64,000 nucleotides of DNA from JAODBJ01 sp963782465 (GCA_963782465.1 CAWAJR010000006.1:620001-684000), one strand, 5' to 3'. Numbered from the stretch's first letter, positions 1 through 8,513 are shown. Notes: generated by a model from the sequence alone, not told the origin. Made by a program: numbers and translations.

Positions 1-305
1 GCGACGACAACAACCGTTTCAACCCGCCCGACGAGGGCTGGGTCGTGCGGTCGTGGCTGGAGCTCACCGACAACCCGAACAGCTTCATGATCCTGATGGA
101 GCCGGGTGCCGACGGGATGCCCGACCCGTCGACCGAGGTGCGGGTGCCGTTGCACCGGGGCGCGCAGTTCGTGGTCGACACGCAGCGCCTGTGGCATGTC
201 GTCTGCCACGCCGGCGATGCACCGCGCTACGCGTTGATCTCGAGCTTCGAGAGCGGTCCGGCACTCGAACGCTGGATCGACTCGCAGCTGCCCGTCAACG
301 TCTAG
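1..305 (+). CDS. C-terminal fragment, possible 2-oxoglutarate/Fe(II) oxygenase-like protein
   Basis: The reading frame is open from the left edge (codons begin at base 3) and stops at 303-305, so only the last 100 residues are visible. The segment RLWHVVCHAGDAPRYALI resembles the end of a double-stranded beta-helix oxygenase, where a distal metal-binding His is followed by an Arg that holds the cosubstrate. The first iron-binding motif would lie upstream, so the family is a guess. No partner gene is visible on this side. Confidence 0.45.
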   Translation, partial: DDNNRFNPPDEGWVVRSWLELTDNPNSFMILMEPGADGMPDPSTEVRVPLHRGAQFVVDTQRLWHVVCHAGDAPRYALISSFESGPALERWIDSQLPVNV

Positions 306-325
306 CCCCGAGGTCGACGCCGCCG

Positions 326-1201
326 TCAGGCGTCGAGCGCGGCGCCGACCGCAGCGGCGAAACGGTCGGGCGCTTCCACCATCGGGTAGTGACCGATCCC
401 TTCCAGGCGATGCATCGTCGCGTCGGGCCGTGCGTCGTGCAACCGTTCGGCCATCGGCCATACCGCGATCGGATCGAGGTCGCCCCAGATCACGGTCAAC
501 GGCGCCGGGTGCTTCTCGATCGCACCCGTCCAGCGCGACTCGTGCACCCGCCGTTCGTCGAGGTACCGGATGAGGCGCGGCAGGAGCGTGTTGCCACGAT
601 CGATCACGATGAGCTGCGCCATCGCGGTGAGTTCCCTCGGGTCGACGGTGTGGCCCGGCGCGAAGGTCGCGCCAAGCGCGAGTTCGAGACCTGCCTGCCC
701 GACCGCGCCGTCGTCGGCGAGGCGTTCGTCGGGGAGCGACGACAGCAGCTTCTGCCCGTCGGTCAGCTGCGCCATGTCGAGGTAGATGGAACCGTTGGTC
801 ACGACGCGGCGCTCGATCTCGAACGAGAGCGTGCCGTCGAGGCTGCGGGCGAGCACTTCGCCGCCCACGGAGTCGCCCATGTCGTGCGTCACGAGCGCAA
901 CGCCGGTGAGGCCGAGCTTCCACGCGAGCGCTTCGACGATGTCGGCCTGCTCGAACAGTGAGTAGGCCTGATCGGGTTTCGCCGACAGGCCGTAGCCGAG
1001 CAGGTCGGGGACGATCACGCGCCGCCGCTCGGCCATCCGCTCGACGACCAGGTGCCAGTCGGCACCGCTCGTCGGGAACCCGTGCAGCACCAGCACCGGT
1101 GGCGCGACCTCACGCCGGGGCGCGATCTCGGCGACGAAGATGCGGTGCCCGGCGAGGTCGTGATCGGAACCGTTCGCCTGCCACTGCTCGATGATGCCCA
1201 T
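326..1201 (-). CDS. alpha/beta hydrolase, epoxide hydrolase/dehalogenase-like (MEST-like)
   Basis: This 291-residue alpha/beta hydrolase has the oxyanion motif HGFP at residues 40-43 and a nucleophile elbow THDMGD around residue 107. The nucleophile is Asp, as in epoxide hydrolases and haloalkane dehalogenases, not Ser as in esterases. The general acid is probably the Asp in WGDLDPIA, and the catalytic His is in GIGHYP near the C-terminus. The THDMGDSVG signature resembles the MEST subgroup. Substrate unknown. It lies downstream of the membrane cupredoxin gene on the same strand, separated by a palindromic element, so it probably has its own promoter. Confidence 0.8.
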   Translation of the reverse strand: MGIIEQWQANGSDHDLAGHRIFVAEIAPRREVAPPVLVLHGFPTSGADWHLVVERMAERRRVIVPDLLGYGLSAKPDQAYSLFEQADIVEALAWKLGLTGVALVTHDMGDSVGGEVLARSLDGTLSFEIERRVVTNGSIYLDMAQLTDGQKLLSSLPDERLADDGAVGQAGLELALGATFAPGHTVDPRELTAMAQLIVIDRGNTLLPRLIRYLDERRVHESRWTGAIEKHPAPLTVIWGDLDPIAVWPMAERLHDARPDATMHRLEGIGHYPMVEAPDRFAAAVGAALDA

Positions 1202-1216
1202 GGCTCGGACGCTACA

Positions 1217-1255
1217 TGCGTCGATAGCTATCGAATAGCGATAGCTATCGACGCA
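1217..1255. repeat. Palindromic element, family A, copy 1
   Basis: An inverted repeat with 17-base arms (core GCGTCGATAGCTATCG) and a 5-base loop. Each arm contains the 12-base perfect palindrome CGATAGCTATCG. It lies in the 59-base gap between two same-strand genes, just after the stop of the upstream cupredoxin gene. Three further copies are at 16127, 30262 and 43068. There is no T-tract, so a simple intrinsic terminator is only one possibility. Confidence 0.9.
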
Positions 1256-1260
1256 CGTCG

Positions 1261-2058
1261 CTACGGGGTGACGATCAGTGTGGCCTGCTCGCCGGCTTCG
1301 CGGTGGCCCGGGATCTGGCAGAAGAGGTGGTAGCGGCCGGGCTGCAGTTCGACCTTCCCCGACGCGGTGTCGCCGGCCGTGCTCACGTCGAGCGCGAACC
1401 CGGGGCGCTCGTCGAGTGCGATGACGTGCCGACCGTTCCCAACGTCGTTCACGCGAAGCTCGATCACCCCTGCGGGCGCGCGCAGCACCTCCGGGCGCAG
1501 GCTGAACGTGCCGTTCGGAATGTCGAGGTTGAGGATCGTCGACGGCGGGCCCGGCGGCGGCGTGTAGACGTTCAGGAACACGGACACCGGAGACGGCCCG
1601 GTCGACCGCAGGCGGTACCGACCGTCGCGAGGAAACACGATTGCCACCGTGTGGCCGCTCGCGACCCGGGGCAGCCGCGGCCCGAGGGTCAACACCGTCG
1701 ATGCCGCGCTCGACCGCAGATCGGTGAACGACAGCAGGACGTGGCGCGTCAGCACCGCATCAGGCGTGATCGAGACGACCTTGCCCGGGCCGACCGTGAA
1801 TCGCACGTGAACCGGCGGCGTGGGTTGGTTGGCCGGCTGGGAACGGTTCCGGTTCCCGGCGAGGAGCACGGTCGAGCTCACGAGCCCGACCGCGATGGCG
1901 ATCAAGACGATCGCGCGCTGGGCGACGACACGGCGTTGACGGTGACGGTGGGCGCGGCGCTCGACGCGTTCGGACGGCGCGTCCGAGACGGTGTCGAAGG
2001 GCGCGAGGGCGGCGAGGCCGCGGCGCCAGAGATCGTCGATCGTGTCAGGTGATGCCAT
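1261..2058 (-). CDS. Membrane-anchored protein with C-terminal cupredoxin domain, probable sigma-factor partner
   Basis: 265 residues from an ATG overlapping the end of the sigma gene by 14 bases. Residues 1-48 are cytoplasmic and Arg/His-rich, a single transmembrane helix spans about 49-68, and the rest is outside. The last 85 residues look like a cupredoxin: the His of GRHVIALDE, then FCQIPGHREAG with Cys and the second His. The usual axial Met (PGH..xGM) is absent; the aligned residue is Glu, followed by Gln. Being translationally coupled to a sigma factor, it is probably an anti-sigma or sensor subunit, but no zinc anti-sigma motif is visible. The role in copper or redox sensing is inference. 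Confidence 0.65.
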   Translation of the reverse strand: MASPDTIDDLWRRGLAALAPFDTVSDAPSERVERRAHRHRQRRVVAQRAIVLIAIAVGLVSSTVLLAGNRNRSQPANQPTPPVHVRFTVGPGKVVSITPDAVLTRHVLLSFTDLRSSAASTVLTLGPRLPRVASGHTVAIVFPRDGRYRLRSTGPSPVSVFLNVYTPPPGPPSTILNLDIPNGTFSLRPEVLRAPAGVIELRVNDVGNGRHVIALDERPGFALDVSTAGDTASGKVELQPGRYHLFCQIPGHREAGEQATLIVTP

Positions 2059-2566
2059 CGAGCACCTCATCGTTCGTCTCGCCGAGCATCGACGCGAGCG
2101 CGAAACGCGCCCGGTGCAACGACGTCTTCACGGTGCCGCTCGCGACCCCGAGTTGCGCGGCGATGTCGTCGACGGCGACGTCGAGGAAGTAGTGGAGCAC
2201 CACGACCTCGCGCTGGCGGCGAGGCAGCGTCGCGAGCGCGCGAGCCACGTCGACCGCGAGCGGCGTGTCGACCTCGGTCGAGTTGTCGACGAACGCACCG
2301 ATGCGGGCCTGGGCCCGCCGCTCGGTCGCCTGGCGACGGAACCGCCCCCGGGCGACGTTGAGCGCGACCACACGCACCCATGCCCCCATCGAGTCGATGG
2401 GCCGGTTGCGGCGCAGCCGCTCCCACGCGCGGGCGCACGCTTCGTCGACCGAATCCCGGGCGACCTCGGCGTCGCCCGTCACCAGCGTGAGCGCGGCCAC
2501 CAGGCGGGGGTATTCGAAGACGAAGAAGTCGTCGAAACCGGAATCGTCGGCGGGTTGATCGGTCAC
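2045..2566 (-). CDS. ECF-type RNA polymerase sigma factor (SigE-like)
   Basis: A 173-residue sigma-70 family factor with only regions 2 and 4. Region 2 includes EACARAWERLRR and WVRVVALNVARGRFRR; region 4 has LPRRQREVVVLHYFLDVAVDDIAAQLGVASGTVKTSLHRAR, split here as the LPRRQREVV turn and the SGTVKTSLHRAR recognition helix. The GTG at 2566 is preferred; an ATG eight codons upstream adds an atypical leader. It overlaps the membrane cupredoxin gene downstream, the normal layout of a sigma factor with its regulator. The 181-residue factor at 7303-7848 is a second example in this window. Confidence 0.85.
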   Translation of the reverse strand: MTDQPADDSGFDDFFVFEYPRLVAALTLVTGDAEVARDSVDEACARAWERLRRNRPIDSMGAWVRVVALNVARGRFRRQATERRAQARIGAFVDNSTEVDTPLAVDVARALATLPRRQREVVVLHYFLDVAVDDIAAQLGVASGTVKTSLHRARFALASMLGETNDEVLDGIT

Positions 2567-2638
2567 GGCGTCCCCACGGTCACACCACAATGACGCACGA
2601 GGCGGTCAGAAGGTTGACCGATCGGGCATGATGCCCCG

Positions 2639-3793
2639 ATGCGCTTCGGACTCTTCATGGCCCCCTTCCACCCGACGGGTCAGAACCCCACTCTCGCTCT
2701 CGAACGCGACCTCGACCTGATCTGCCATCTCGACCGGATCGGCTTCGACGAGGTCTGGATCGGTGAGCACCATTCCGCGGGCTACGAGATCATCTCGTCG
2801 CCCGAGGTGTTCATCGCCGCCGCCGCGGAACGCACCAAGCACATCAAGCTCGGGTCGGGCGTCAACTCGCTGCCGTACCACAACCCGTTGATGCTCGCCG
2901 ACCGTTTCGTGCTCCTCGACCATCTCACCCGCGGACGCGCCATGCTCGGTTGCGGCCCGGGGCAGCTCACGTCGGATGCCCACATGCTCGGCATCCCGTC
3001 CGACGAGCAACGCCCCCGCATGGAAGAGGCGCTCGACGTGATCGTGCGGCTGCTGCGCGGCGAGACCGTGACGCGGCGGACCGAGTGGTTCAACCTGCAA
3101 GAAGCGCGCCTGCAGTTGAAACCGTATTCAGACCCGTGTTTCGAGATCGCGGTCGCCGCGTCGATCTCCCCCACCGGCGCGCGCGGCGCGGGGAAGCACG
3201 GGCTCGGGCTGCTGTCGATCGCGGCGACCACCCGCCAGGGTTTCGACGCGCTGGGCACGCACTGGGCGACCTGGAACCAGGTCGCCGCCGAGAACGGTCA
3301 CACTGCGGAACGTTCGAAGTGGCGACTGGTCGGCCCGATGCACATCGCGGAGACGAAGGACCAGGCCCGCAAGGACGTCGAGTACGGGATCGTGCCGTTC
3401 TCGAGTTACTTCACCCACGTGTTGCCGGCAGGCCCGGTTCGCGGGAACAACGCGCAGGAGATCATCGACAACGTCGACAGCGAGGGCTTCGCGATCATCG
3501 GCACGCCCGACGACGCGATCCGCAAGATCCAGGACCTCGTCGACGAGTCGGGCGGGTTCGGCACGTTCTTGCTGTTCGGCCACGACTGGGCGAACCCCGA
3601 GGCGACGAAGAAGAGCTTCGAATTGTTCGCGCAGTACGTGATGCCGCACTTCAAGGGTCAGCTGGCGTGGCCGCAGGCATCGTGCGATTGGGTGACGGGC
3701 AGTGGCGGCGAGTTCGTGAACCGCGCCGTGCAGGCCATCACCAAGTCGATCGCCGACCACGCGGCCGAACAAGAAGCGAAACCGGCGAAGTAG
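2639..3793 (+). CDS. Luciferase-like flavin monooxygenase (LLM class)
   Basis: 384 residues with the bacterial luciferase/TIM-barrel fold: MRFGLFMAPFHP at the N-terminus, DRIGFDEVWIGEHHS, and LGSGVNSLPYHNPLMLADR. The sequence resembles FMN-dependent limonene 1,2-monooxygenase-type members more than F420-dependent ones, so reduced FMN is the likelier cosubstrate. The substrate cannot be read from sequence. A CATGAT hexamer six bases before the ATG could be a -10 for a leaderless transcript, and the same arrangement recurs at the next plus-strand gene (3882). A palindromic hairpin follows the stop. Confidence 0.8.
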   Translation: MRFGLFMAPFHPTGQNPTLALERDLDLICHLDRIGFDEVWIGEHHSAGYEIISSPEVFIAAAAERTKHIKLGSGVNSLPYHNPLMLADRFVLLDHLTRGRAMLGCGPGQLTSDAHMLGIPSDEQRPRMEEALDVIVRLLRGETVTRRTEWFNLQEARLQLKPYSDPCFEIAVAASISPTGARGAGKHGLGLLSIAATTRQGFDALGTHWATWNQVAAENGHTAERSKWRLVGPMHIAETKDQARKDVEYGIVPFSSYFTHVLPAGPVRGNNAQEIIDNVDSEGFAIIGTPDDAIRKIQDLVDESGGFGTFLLFGHDWANPEATKKSFELFAQYVMPHFKGQLAWPQASCDWVTGSGGEFVNRAVQAITKSIADHAAEQEAKPAK

Positions 3794-3800
3794 CCCGCCG

Positions 3801-3846
3801 GGTTGTGTCGTTTTCACCCCCGGACGGGGGTACAAACGACACAACC
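3801..3846. repeat. Palindromic hairpin, family B, copy 1
   Basis: Outer arms GGTTGTGTCGTTT (3801-3813) and its complement (3834-3846) enclose a second stem ACCCCCG/CGGGGGT. It lies between two plus-strand genes, 8 bases after a stop codon. A related hairpin with the same outer arm start and a TGTACTCCCG inner stem is at 37339-37384. Probably a factor-independent terminator-like structure or a dispersed repeat; there is no T-tract. Confidence 0.85.
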
Positions 3847-3881
3847 CCGGAGCGGTCGGGGGCGTGCGGCATGATGCCCGG

Positions 3882-4745
3882 ATGGTGACGTCACATCGAT
3901 TCGACGCGGGCACGGTGTCGCTCGCAGTACACGATTGGGGTGGCACGGGTGACCCCGTCCTCCTCGCGCACCCGACCGGGTTCCACGGCCGAGTGTGGGC
4001 GCCGGTTGCGGAACTCCTGGTACAACGGGGCCGGCGGGTCTACTCGTTCGACTTTCGCGGCCACGGCGACTCCGACGCCCCCGACGAGGACTACTCGTGG
4101 TTCGGTTTCGCGCAGGACGCGCTCGCGGTCGCCGATCATCTCGGTCTCGCGGCCGACCCGAACCTCGTCGCGTGCGGCCACTCGAAGGGCGGCGCGGCGC
4201 TCGTCCTCGGAGAAGCGGAACGCCCGGGCACCTACGCGCGCCTCTGGCTCTACGAACCGATCATCCTGCCGACCGATCGGCCCGCACCGGCAAGCGCCGA
4301 CTTCAACATGGCCGCCAACGCGCGCAAGCGGCGCAACGAATGGCCGTCGAAGCAAGCCGCGTACGACAACTACGCGTCGAAGCCGCCGCTCAACGTGATG
4401 ACCGAAGCGGCGCTCCACGCGTACGTCGACTACGGCCTGCGCGACCGCGGCGACGGCGTGTTCGAACTCAAGTGCTCACCCGAAGTCGAAGGTCGCGTCT
4501 TCTCGATGGGGCCTCAACACGACGCGTGGACCAAGCTCGCATCGATCGACGCGCCGGCGCTCGTCGCGTGCGGCAGCGAGAGCCACGACACCGGCGGGAT
4601 GCTCGCGGCCCGCATCGCCGAGATGCTCCCTCACGGATCGCTGCAGGTGTTCCCGGGGCTCGGCCATTTCGGCCCGCAACAGGACCCGGGGGCGATCGCG
4701 GGCTCGATCCTCGAGTTCGCTACGCAGCCTTCAGCCCGGCGATGA
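3882..4745 (+). CDS. alpha/beta hydrolase, serine type
   Basis: 287 residues. The fold is shown by GDPVLLAHPTGFHG (oxyanion loop), FDFRGHGDSD, the nucleophile elbow CGHSKGG with Ser near residue 101, and the catalytic His in GLGHFGPQQ. I chose the ATG at 3882 over one six codons upstream because CATGAT stands six bases before it, the same layout as the gene at 2639. The 3' end overlaps the convergent F420-type oxidoreductase by 26 bases. Substrate unknown; it could be an esterase or a C-C bond hydrolase. Confidence 0.8.
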   Translation: MVTSHRFDAGTVSLAVHDWGGTGDPVLLAHPTGFHGRVWAPVAELLVQRGRRVYSFDFRGHGDSDAPDEDYSWFGFAQDALAVADHLGLAADPNLVACGHSKGGAALVLGEAERPGTYARLWLYEPIILPTDRPAPASADFNMAANARKRRNEWPSKQAAYDNYASKPPLNVMTEAALHAYVDYGLRDRGDGVFELKCSPEVEGRVFSMGPQHDAWTKLASIDAPALVACGSESHDTGGMLAARIAEMLPHGSLQVFPGLGHFGPQQDPGAIAGSILEFATQPSARR

Positions 4746-5733
4746 CACCCGCCCAACGCTCGGGGTCGCTGCGGTACGGCGCGTAGAACGAGCAACGATC
4801 GACGACGCCGGCATAACGGCGCTTCAACTCTTCGGCGACGCCTTCTGGTTCGGCAACGACCGCGAACGTGCGCAACATGTCGTCGTCGATCAGTTCGCCC
4901 ATCTTCACCCATTCGCCCTGCTTCGAGAGTGCATTGAGCTCCGTCTGCAGTTCGCCCCAGCCGTGCAGTTCCAACACGCCGCGGTACGCGGGTGTGGAGC
5001 CGTAGAACGCGATCTGCTGGCGGGTCGCGCGCGACGCCTGCTCGAACGACTCGTCGTCGGTTCCGGTCACCACGAAGAGCGGCCCCGAAACCTCGAACGA
5101 CGAACGGGCACGACCGGCACGGGCCAGACCGCGCTCGATTGCCGGCAGCGTCACTTCCTTCACGTAACGCTCGGTGGTGAAACCGTGGATGATGATGCCG
5201 TCGGCCACTTCGCCTGCGACCTCGCTCATCCGTTCACCGACGGCGGCGAGGAAGACTTTTGGCGCGCCGTAAGGCGACGGACCGGGGTTGAAGAACGGGG
5301 TCATGAGCGTGTGCCGGTAGAACTCGCCCCGGAAGTCGAGCTTCTCACCGTCGTTCCAGCACGCCCAGATCGCCCGCATCGCCAGGATGAACTCGCGCAT
5401 GCGCGCCGCCGGCTTCGACCACGGCATCGAGAACCGTTTCTCGATGTGGGCCTGCACCTGCGAGCCGAGACCAAGAATGAAACGCCCCTTCGAGAACGAC
5501 TGGAGGTCGTAGCCGATCGACGCGAGGTTCATCGGGTTCCGGGCGAAGGCGACCGCGATACCGGTACCGATCTCGATGTGCTCGGTGTGCTCGGCGGCGA
5601 TCAGCGCCGGGAAGAACGGGTCGTGGCTCGTTTCCGCGGTGAGCAGGCCGTCGTACCCGATCGCTTCCAGCTCCTGTGCCCGGCCCGAGATCTCGTCGAT
5701 CGTGGCCGCCATCACCCCGCTGTCGACCTTCAT
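4720..5733 (-). CDS. F420-dependent LLM-class oxidoreductase
   Basis: 337 residues from MKVDSGVMAATIDEI. Seen: RAQELEAIGYDGLLTAETSHDPF, IEIGTGIAVAFARNPMNLA and FILGLGSQVQAHIEKRF. These are typical of the mycobacterial F420-dependent LLM family often annotated with MSMEG_2256-type members. F420 is the expected hydride carrier, and cofC at 61138 shows that the organism makes F420. The start at 5733 is preferred over an ATG eight codons earlier because family members begin at MKVD-like sequences. The ends of this gene and the hydrolase overlap convergently. Confidence 0.82.
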   Translation of the reverse strand: MKVDSGVMAATIDEISGRAQELEAIGYDGLLTAETSHDPFFPALIAAEHTEHIEIGTGIAVAFARNPMNLASIGYDLQSFSKGRFILGLGSQVQAHIEKRFSMPWSKPAARMREFILAMRAIWACWNDGEKLDFRGEFYRHTLMTPFFNPGPSPYGAPKVFLAAVGERMSEVAGEVADGIIIHGFTTERYVKEVTLPAIERGLARAGRARSSFEVSGPLFVVTGTDDESFEQASRATRQQIAFYGSTPAYRGVLELHGWGELQTELNALSKQGEWVKMGELIDDDMLRTFAVVAEPEGVAEELKRRYAGVVDRCSFYAPYRSDPERWAGVIAGLKAA

Positions 5734-5783
5734 CGCGAATCGCCCATCGCCGACCAACCCTTCTCGTTGTCGTACCCCGGTTG

Positions 5784-5789
5784 TAAGTT
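5784..5789 (+). promoter_or_regulatory. -10 hexamer TAAGTT, leaderless start at 5796
   Basis: TAAGTT ends six bases before the GTG of the RecB-like nuclease. Transcription would start at or next to the start codon, and no Shine-Dalgarno sequence is seen. Confidence 0.5.
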
Positions 5790-5795
5790 ACAGGT

Positions 5796-6647
5796 GTGGT
5801 ATTCGACGCACCGGCAGCGCTCTCTCCCAGCTCGATGGGCACCTTCACCAGCTGCCCCCTCGCCTTCCGGTTCAGCTACCTCGAACGGCTCCCGGAGCCG
5901 CCGTCAGCGCCGGCGAGCAAGGGCACCCTCGTCCACCTCGCATTGCAGCACCTCATGTGGCGGCCCGCCGAGGAACGCACCATCGAGAACGCCTTGCTCG
6001 ACCTCGCCCGTGCCCGCACCGACCTCGCCTCCGATCGCGACTTCGAGGGGCTCGAGCTCACCGACGACGAATGGGACATGTTCCACGCCGACGCTGCGGT
6101 GCTGGTCCAGAAGTACTTCGAACTCGAAGACCCCCGGTCGGTCAACGCAATCGGCCTCGAACTGTTCGTGCGCGCCGAACTTCCCGACGGCACCCAGCTG
6201 CGCGGCATCATCGACCGGCTCGAACTCGACGACGACGGCGAGCTCGTCATCACCGACTACAAGACCGGTTCTGCACCGGGCGAGGGTTGGGAACAACGCA
6301 GCCTCGCCGGCGTACATGTCTATTCGTTGTTGTGCGAGCGGGTATTCGGCCGCCGCCCGGCCCGGGTGCAGCTGCTGTACCTGTCGCGGCCGGAGCGCAT
6401 CGTCGCCCATTCGAGCGATCAGATGACTCGCGGCGTCGAGGTGAAGTCGGCGGCGGTGATGCGCGCGATCCGCACCGCGTGCGAACGCGAAGACTTCCGC
6501 CCCCGCACGAGCGCGCTCTGCAACTTCTGTTCGTTCCGCGAATTCTGCCCGTCGTGGGGTGGCGACCCGAGCCAAGCCGCGATGGTGATGCTCGCTCGAC
6601 AGGCCGAGGCCGACGGCCGGCCGCAGTTACCCCTCGTCGCGATCTGA
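5796..6647 (+). CDS. RecB/Cas4-like PD-(D/E)XK nuclease with Fe-S cysteine cluster
   Basis: 283 residues. The nuclease core reads GIIDRLELDDDGELVITDYKTG, with Asp and the D-Y-K triad of the PD-(D/E)XK fold (about residues 135-156). One Cys near residue 20 (TSCPLAFRF) and three at the C-terminus (CNFCSFREFC) make the four-cysteine iron-sulfur pattern of AddB, Cas4 and related RecB-family nucleases. It stands alone with no helicase or Cas neighbours, so it is probably the solitary RecB-like exonuclease common in actinobacteria, acting in DNA repair. GTG start with an adjacent -10. Confidence 0.85.
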   Translation: MVFDAPAALSPSSMGTFTSCPLAFRFSYLERLPEPPSAPASKGTLVHLALQHLMWRPAEERTIENALLDLARARTDLASDRDFEGLELTDDEWDMFHADAAVLVQKYFELEDPRSVNAIGLELFVRAELPDGTQLRGIIDRLELDDDGELVITDYKTGSAPGEGWEQRSLAGVHVYSLLCERVFGRRPARVQLLYLSRPERIVAHSSDQMTRGVEVKSAAVMRAIRTACEREDFRPRTSALCNFCSFREFCPSWGGDPSQAAMVMLARQAEADGRPQLPLVAI

Positions 6648-6677
6648 CCACGACCTGATCGGGTTCCGGCGCGTCGC

Positions 6678-7313
6678 TCAATGGTTCGCGACGTAACGCA
6701 GGTTGATCGTCGCTCGCTGTTGTCCCCACGTGAGCTCGAAGCGCCAGCACCCGGCCTGCGGCACGTCGATGATCGACGGGTAGTTCCCGGCCGGTGACGC
6801 CGCGGGGGGTACGCGCACGTGCACGTCGCGAACGTCGCCGCCGGCGAGCGTCGCCTTGACCTCGAGCGGCGGGCCGGCGTCGCTGCCTCGCAACAACCAA
6901 AGGATCTTGTTCGCCCGGTCGGTCGGGTGCCCCTCGCGTAACGGATTGCCGAAGACGAACGCAACGGCCTGACCGTTGGCCGAGACGAGATGTGGCACGT
7001 CGGGCAACGAGACGGTCGCCGTCGCCCACGCAGGCAGATCCGCTTTCCCGACAACGGCGGCGGCGCACACCGGCGGGGCCGGTGGTTGCGTCGGCTCCGT
7101 CACCGAGGCGACGACGGTCTTGTCGTGATGGCCACTCGCGATCGTCGCGACGGTCCCGACCGCCGCGGCGACGACTGCGAGCGTGGCGACGCCGCTCGCC
7201 AGCCGGCGCCGAGCGCGCAGGGCACGCCCGCGCCGTTGCGCGGCGGCGACGTCCGGTTGCGAGCGCGGTGTGGTGACCGCGCCGCGCAGCAACGTCTGCA
7301 TCTCATTCGACAT
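6678..7313 (-). CDS. Single-pass membrane protein coupled to sigma factor, putative anti-sigma
   Basis: 211 residues from MSNEMQTLLRGAV, with a basic cytoplasmic N-terminus (to about 39), one transmembrane helix (about 40-60, GVATLAVVAAAVGTVATIA) and an extracytoplasmic domain ending in GCWRFELTWGQQRATINLRYV. That ending recalls secreted beta-sandwich domains with a conserved CWRFE/WG core, but I cannot name it. It overlaps the sigma gene by 11 bases and mirrors the module at 1261-2566. Regulation of that sigma factor is inferred from position and topology, not from a known anti-sigma motif. Confidence 0.6.
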   Translation of the reverse strand: MSNEMQTLLRGAVTTPRSQPDVAAAQRRGRALRARRRLASGVATLAVVAAAVGTVATIASGHHDKTVVASVTEPTQPPAPPVCAAAVVGKADLPAWATATVSLPDVPHLVSANGQAVAFVFGNPLREGHPTDRANKILWLLRGSDAGPPLEVKATLAGGDVRDVHVRVPPAASPAGNYPSIIDVPQAGCWRFELTWGQQRATINLRYVANH

Positions 7314-7848
7314 CGGCCAACTGCTCCTCGTCGTCGTCGGTGCCGTCGATGAGCCGGGCGGCACGCAAGTTCGCGATCGCATCGTGCGTGAGCGACTTCA
7401 CGGTTCCCGGTGCGCATCGCATCGCAGCGGCAGTGTCGGCCACCGAGAGATCGACCCAGAACCGCAAGACGACCGCGACGCGTTGGCGTTCGGGAAGCCG
7501 AGCCAGCGCGGCGCGAACCGCGACCGCGCCCGCCGTGTCGGGTGGGTCGACCCGATCTGCGACCGCGACGCGGTGACCGAGCCGGCGGGCGACGACTCGG
7601 CGACGGAAATGGGAGTGCGCCAGGTTGAGCGCGACCCGGTGTGCCCACGCACCGGGCGCGTCGAGCCGCGACACCTTGCGCCAGTCACGACAGATCCGAG
7701 CGAGTGTCTCCTGCGCGAATTCCTGGGCGAGGTCGTCATCGCCGAGATAGAGCGACAACGTGCCGATCAGCCGCGGCCATTCGCGCCGGCAGAACGCGGC
7801 GAGGTCGTCGCGGTCGGGATCGCGCTCGCCTCCCCCATTCCCGTTCAT
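7303..7848 (-). CDS. ECF-type sigma factor (SigE-like)
   Basis: 181 residues from MNGNGGGERD. Region 2 is seen as FAQETLARICRDWRKV and WAHRVALNLAHSHFRRR, region 4 as LPERQRVAVVLRFWVDLS followed by MRCAPGTVKSLTHDA. There is no long linker or region 3, as in ECF factors. The downstream membrane gene overlaps, forming a sigma/regulator pair. An AACCAA...TTGGTT inverted repeat at 7854-7880 lies just upstream and could be an operator, though that is weak. A start 26 codons earlier is possible but gives an unlikely extension into the divergent intergenic region. Confidence 0.82.
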   Translation of the reverse strand: MNGNGGGERDPDRDDLAAFCRREWPRLIGTLSLYLGDDDLAQEFAQETLARICRDWRKVSRLDAPGAWAHRVALNLAHSHFRRRVVARRLGHRVAVADRVDPPDTAGAVAVRAALARLPERQRVAVVLRFWVDLSVADTAAAMRCAPGTVKSLTHDAIANLRAARLIDGTDDDEEQLADVE

Positions 7849-7940
7849 GCCCAACCAACGCCTTGCCCTCGGGTTTGGTTGTGCCCAGCTTGGCGGACCA
7901 CGCCCGAGCACGCACCGACCATGCACGGGCCACGCACCGA

Positions 7941-7946
7941 TAACCT
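7941..7946 (+). promoter_or_regulatory. -10 hexamer TAACCT, leaderless start at 7953
   Basis: TAACCT ends six bases before the GTG of the PAP2 gene, with no Shine-Dalgarno sequence between. Confidence 0.5.
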
Positions 7947-7952
7947 CGCTGC

Positions 7953-8501
7953 GTGGCGTTGTTCGGTCCGAAGGAGACCAGCCGGGTGGGTCGAGCCGTC
8001 GCCGCGTTCGACGACGCCGTCGAACGGCGCGTCGACCGGTGGCGCGGGCCGGTGCTCGACAAACTCGCGTACCCCTTGTCGAGTTCCGCCGATCACAGCT
8101 TCCTCTGGCACGGGATCGGCGTCGTGCGGGCGGTAGCGACCCACGATCCGCAGTTCGCGGTGCGCTTCTCCCTCGCGATGGGAATCGAGTCGGTCGTCAC
8201 GAACGTTGTCGTGAAGTCGGCGTTCGAGCGGGTACGACCGCACCGACCGGCCGACGTCCCGATGCTCTACGGACTCCGCCAACCGATCACCAGCTCGTTC
8301 CCGTCCGGTCACGCGACGGCTGCGTTCTGCGCGGCGACGCTCTTGGCGCGCGGTGGTGCGGCGCCCGCCTGGTTCGCGCTCGCCTCGCTGGTGGCGGCGA
8401 CCCGCGTCTACGTACGCCTCCATCACGCCTCCGACATCGTCGCCGGCGCCGCCCTCGGTGTGGCGCTCGGGTCGGCGATGACGGTGGTCATGCCGAAATA
8501 G
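7953..8501 (+). CDS. PAP2-family phosphatase
   Basis: 182 residues with the three phosphatase motifs of the PAP2 superfamily: KSAFERVRPHRP, SSFPSGHATAAF and RVYVRLHHASDIVAG. These hold the phosphate-binding Lys/Arg and the two catalytic His. Hydrophobic stretches around the second and third motifs suggest a small membrane protein. Likely substrates are lipid phosphates such as phosphatidate or prenyl diphosphates. With WS/DGAT nearby (9132), phosphatidate phosphatase feeding triacylglycerol synthesis is an attractive inference, but the genes are not clearly in one operon. Confidence 0.82.
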   Translation: MALFGPKETSRVGRAVAAFDDAVERRVDRWRGPVLDKLAYPLSSSADHSFLWHGIGVVRAVATHDPQFAVRFSLAMGIESVVTNVVVKSAFERVRPHRPADVPMLYGLRQPITSSFPSGHATAAFCAATLLARGGAAPAWFALASLVAATRVYVRLHHASDIVAGAALGVALGSAMTVVMPK

Positions 8502-8513
8502 GAAGGACTCCTC

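Noticed and set aside
5796..6647. Cas4 or a defence nuclease
   Set aside because: The Fe-S RecB-like domain fits, but there are no cas genes, helicase or other defence genes nearby; solitary RecB-like nucleases are common in actinobacteria.
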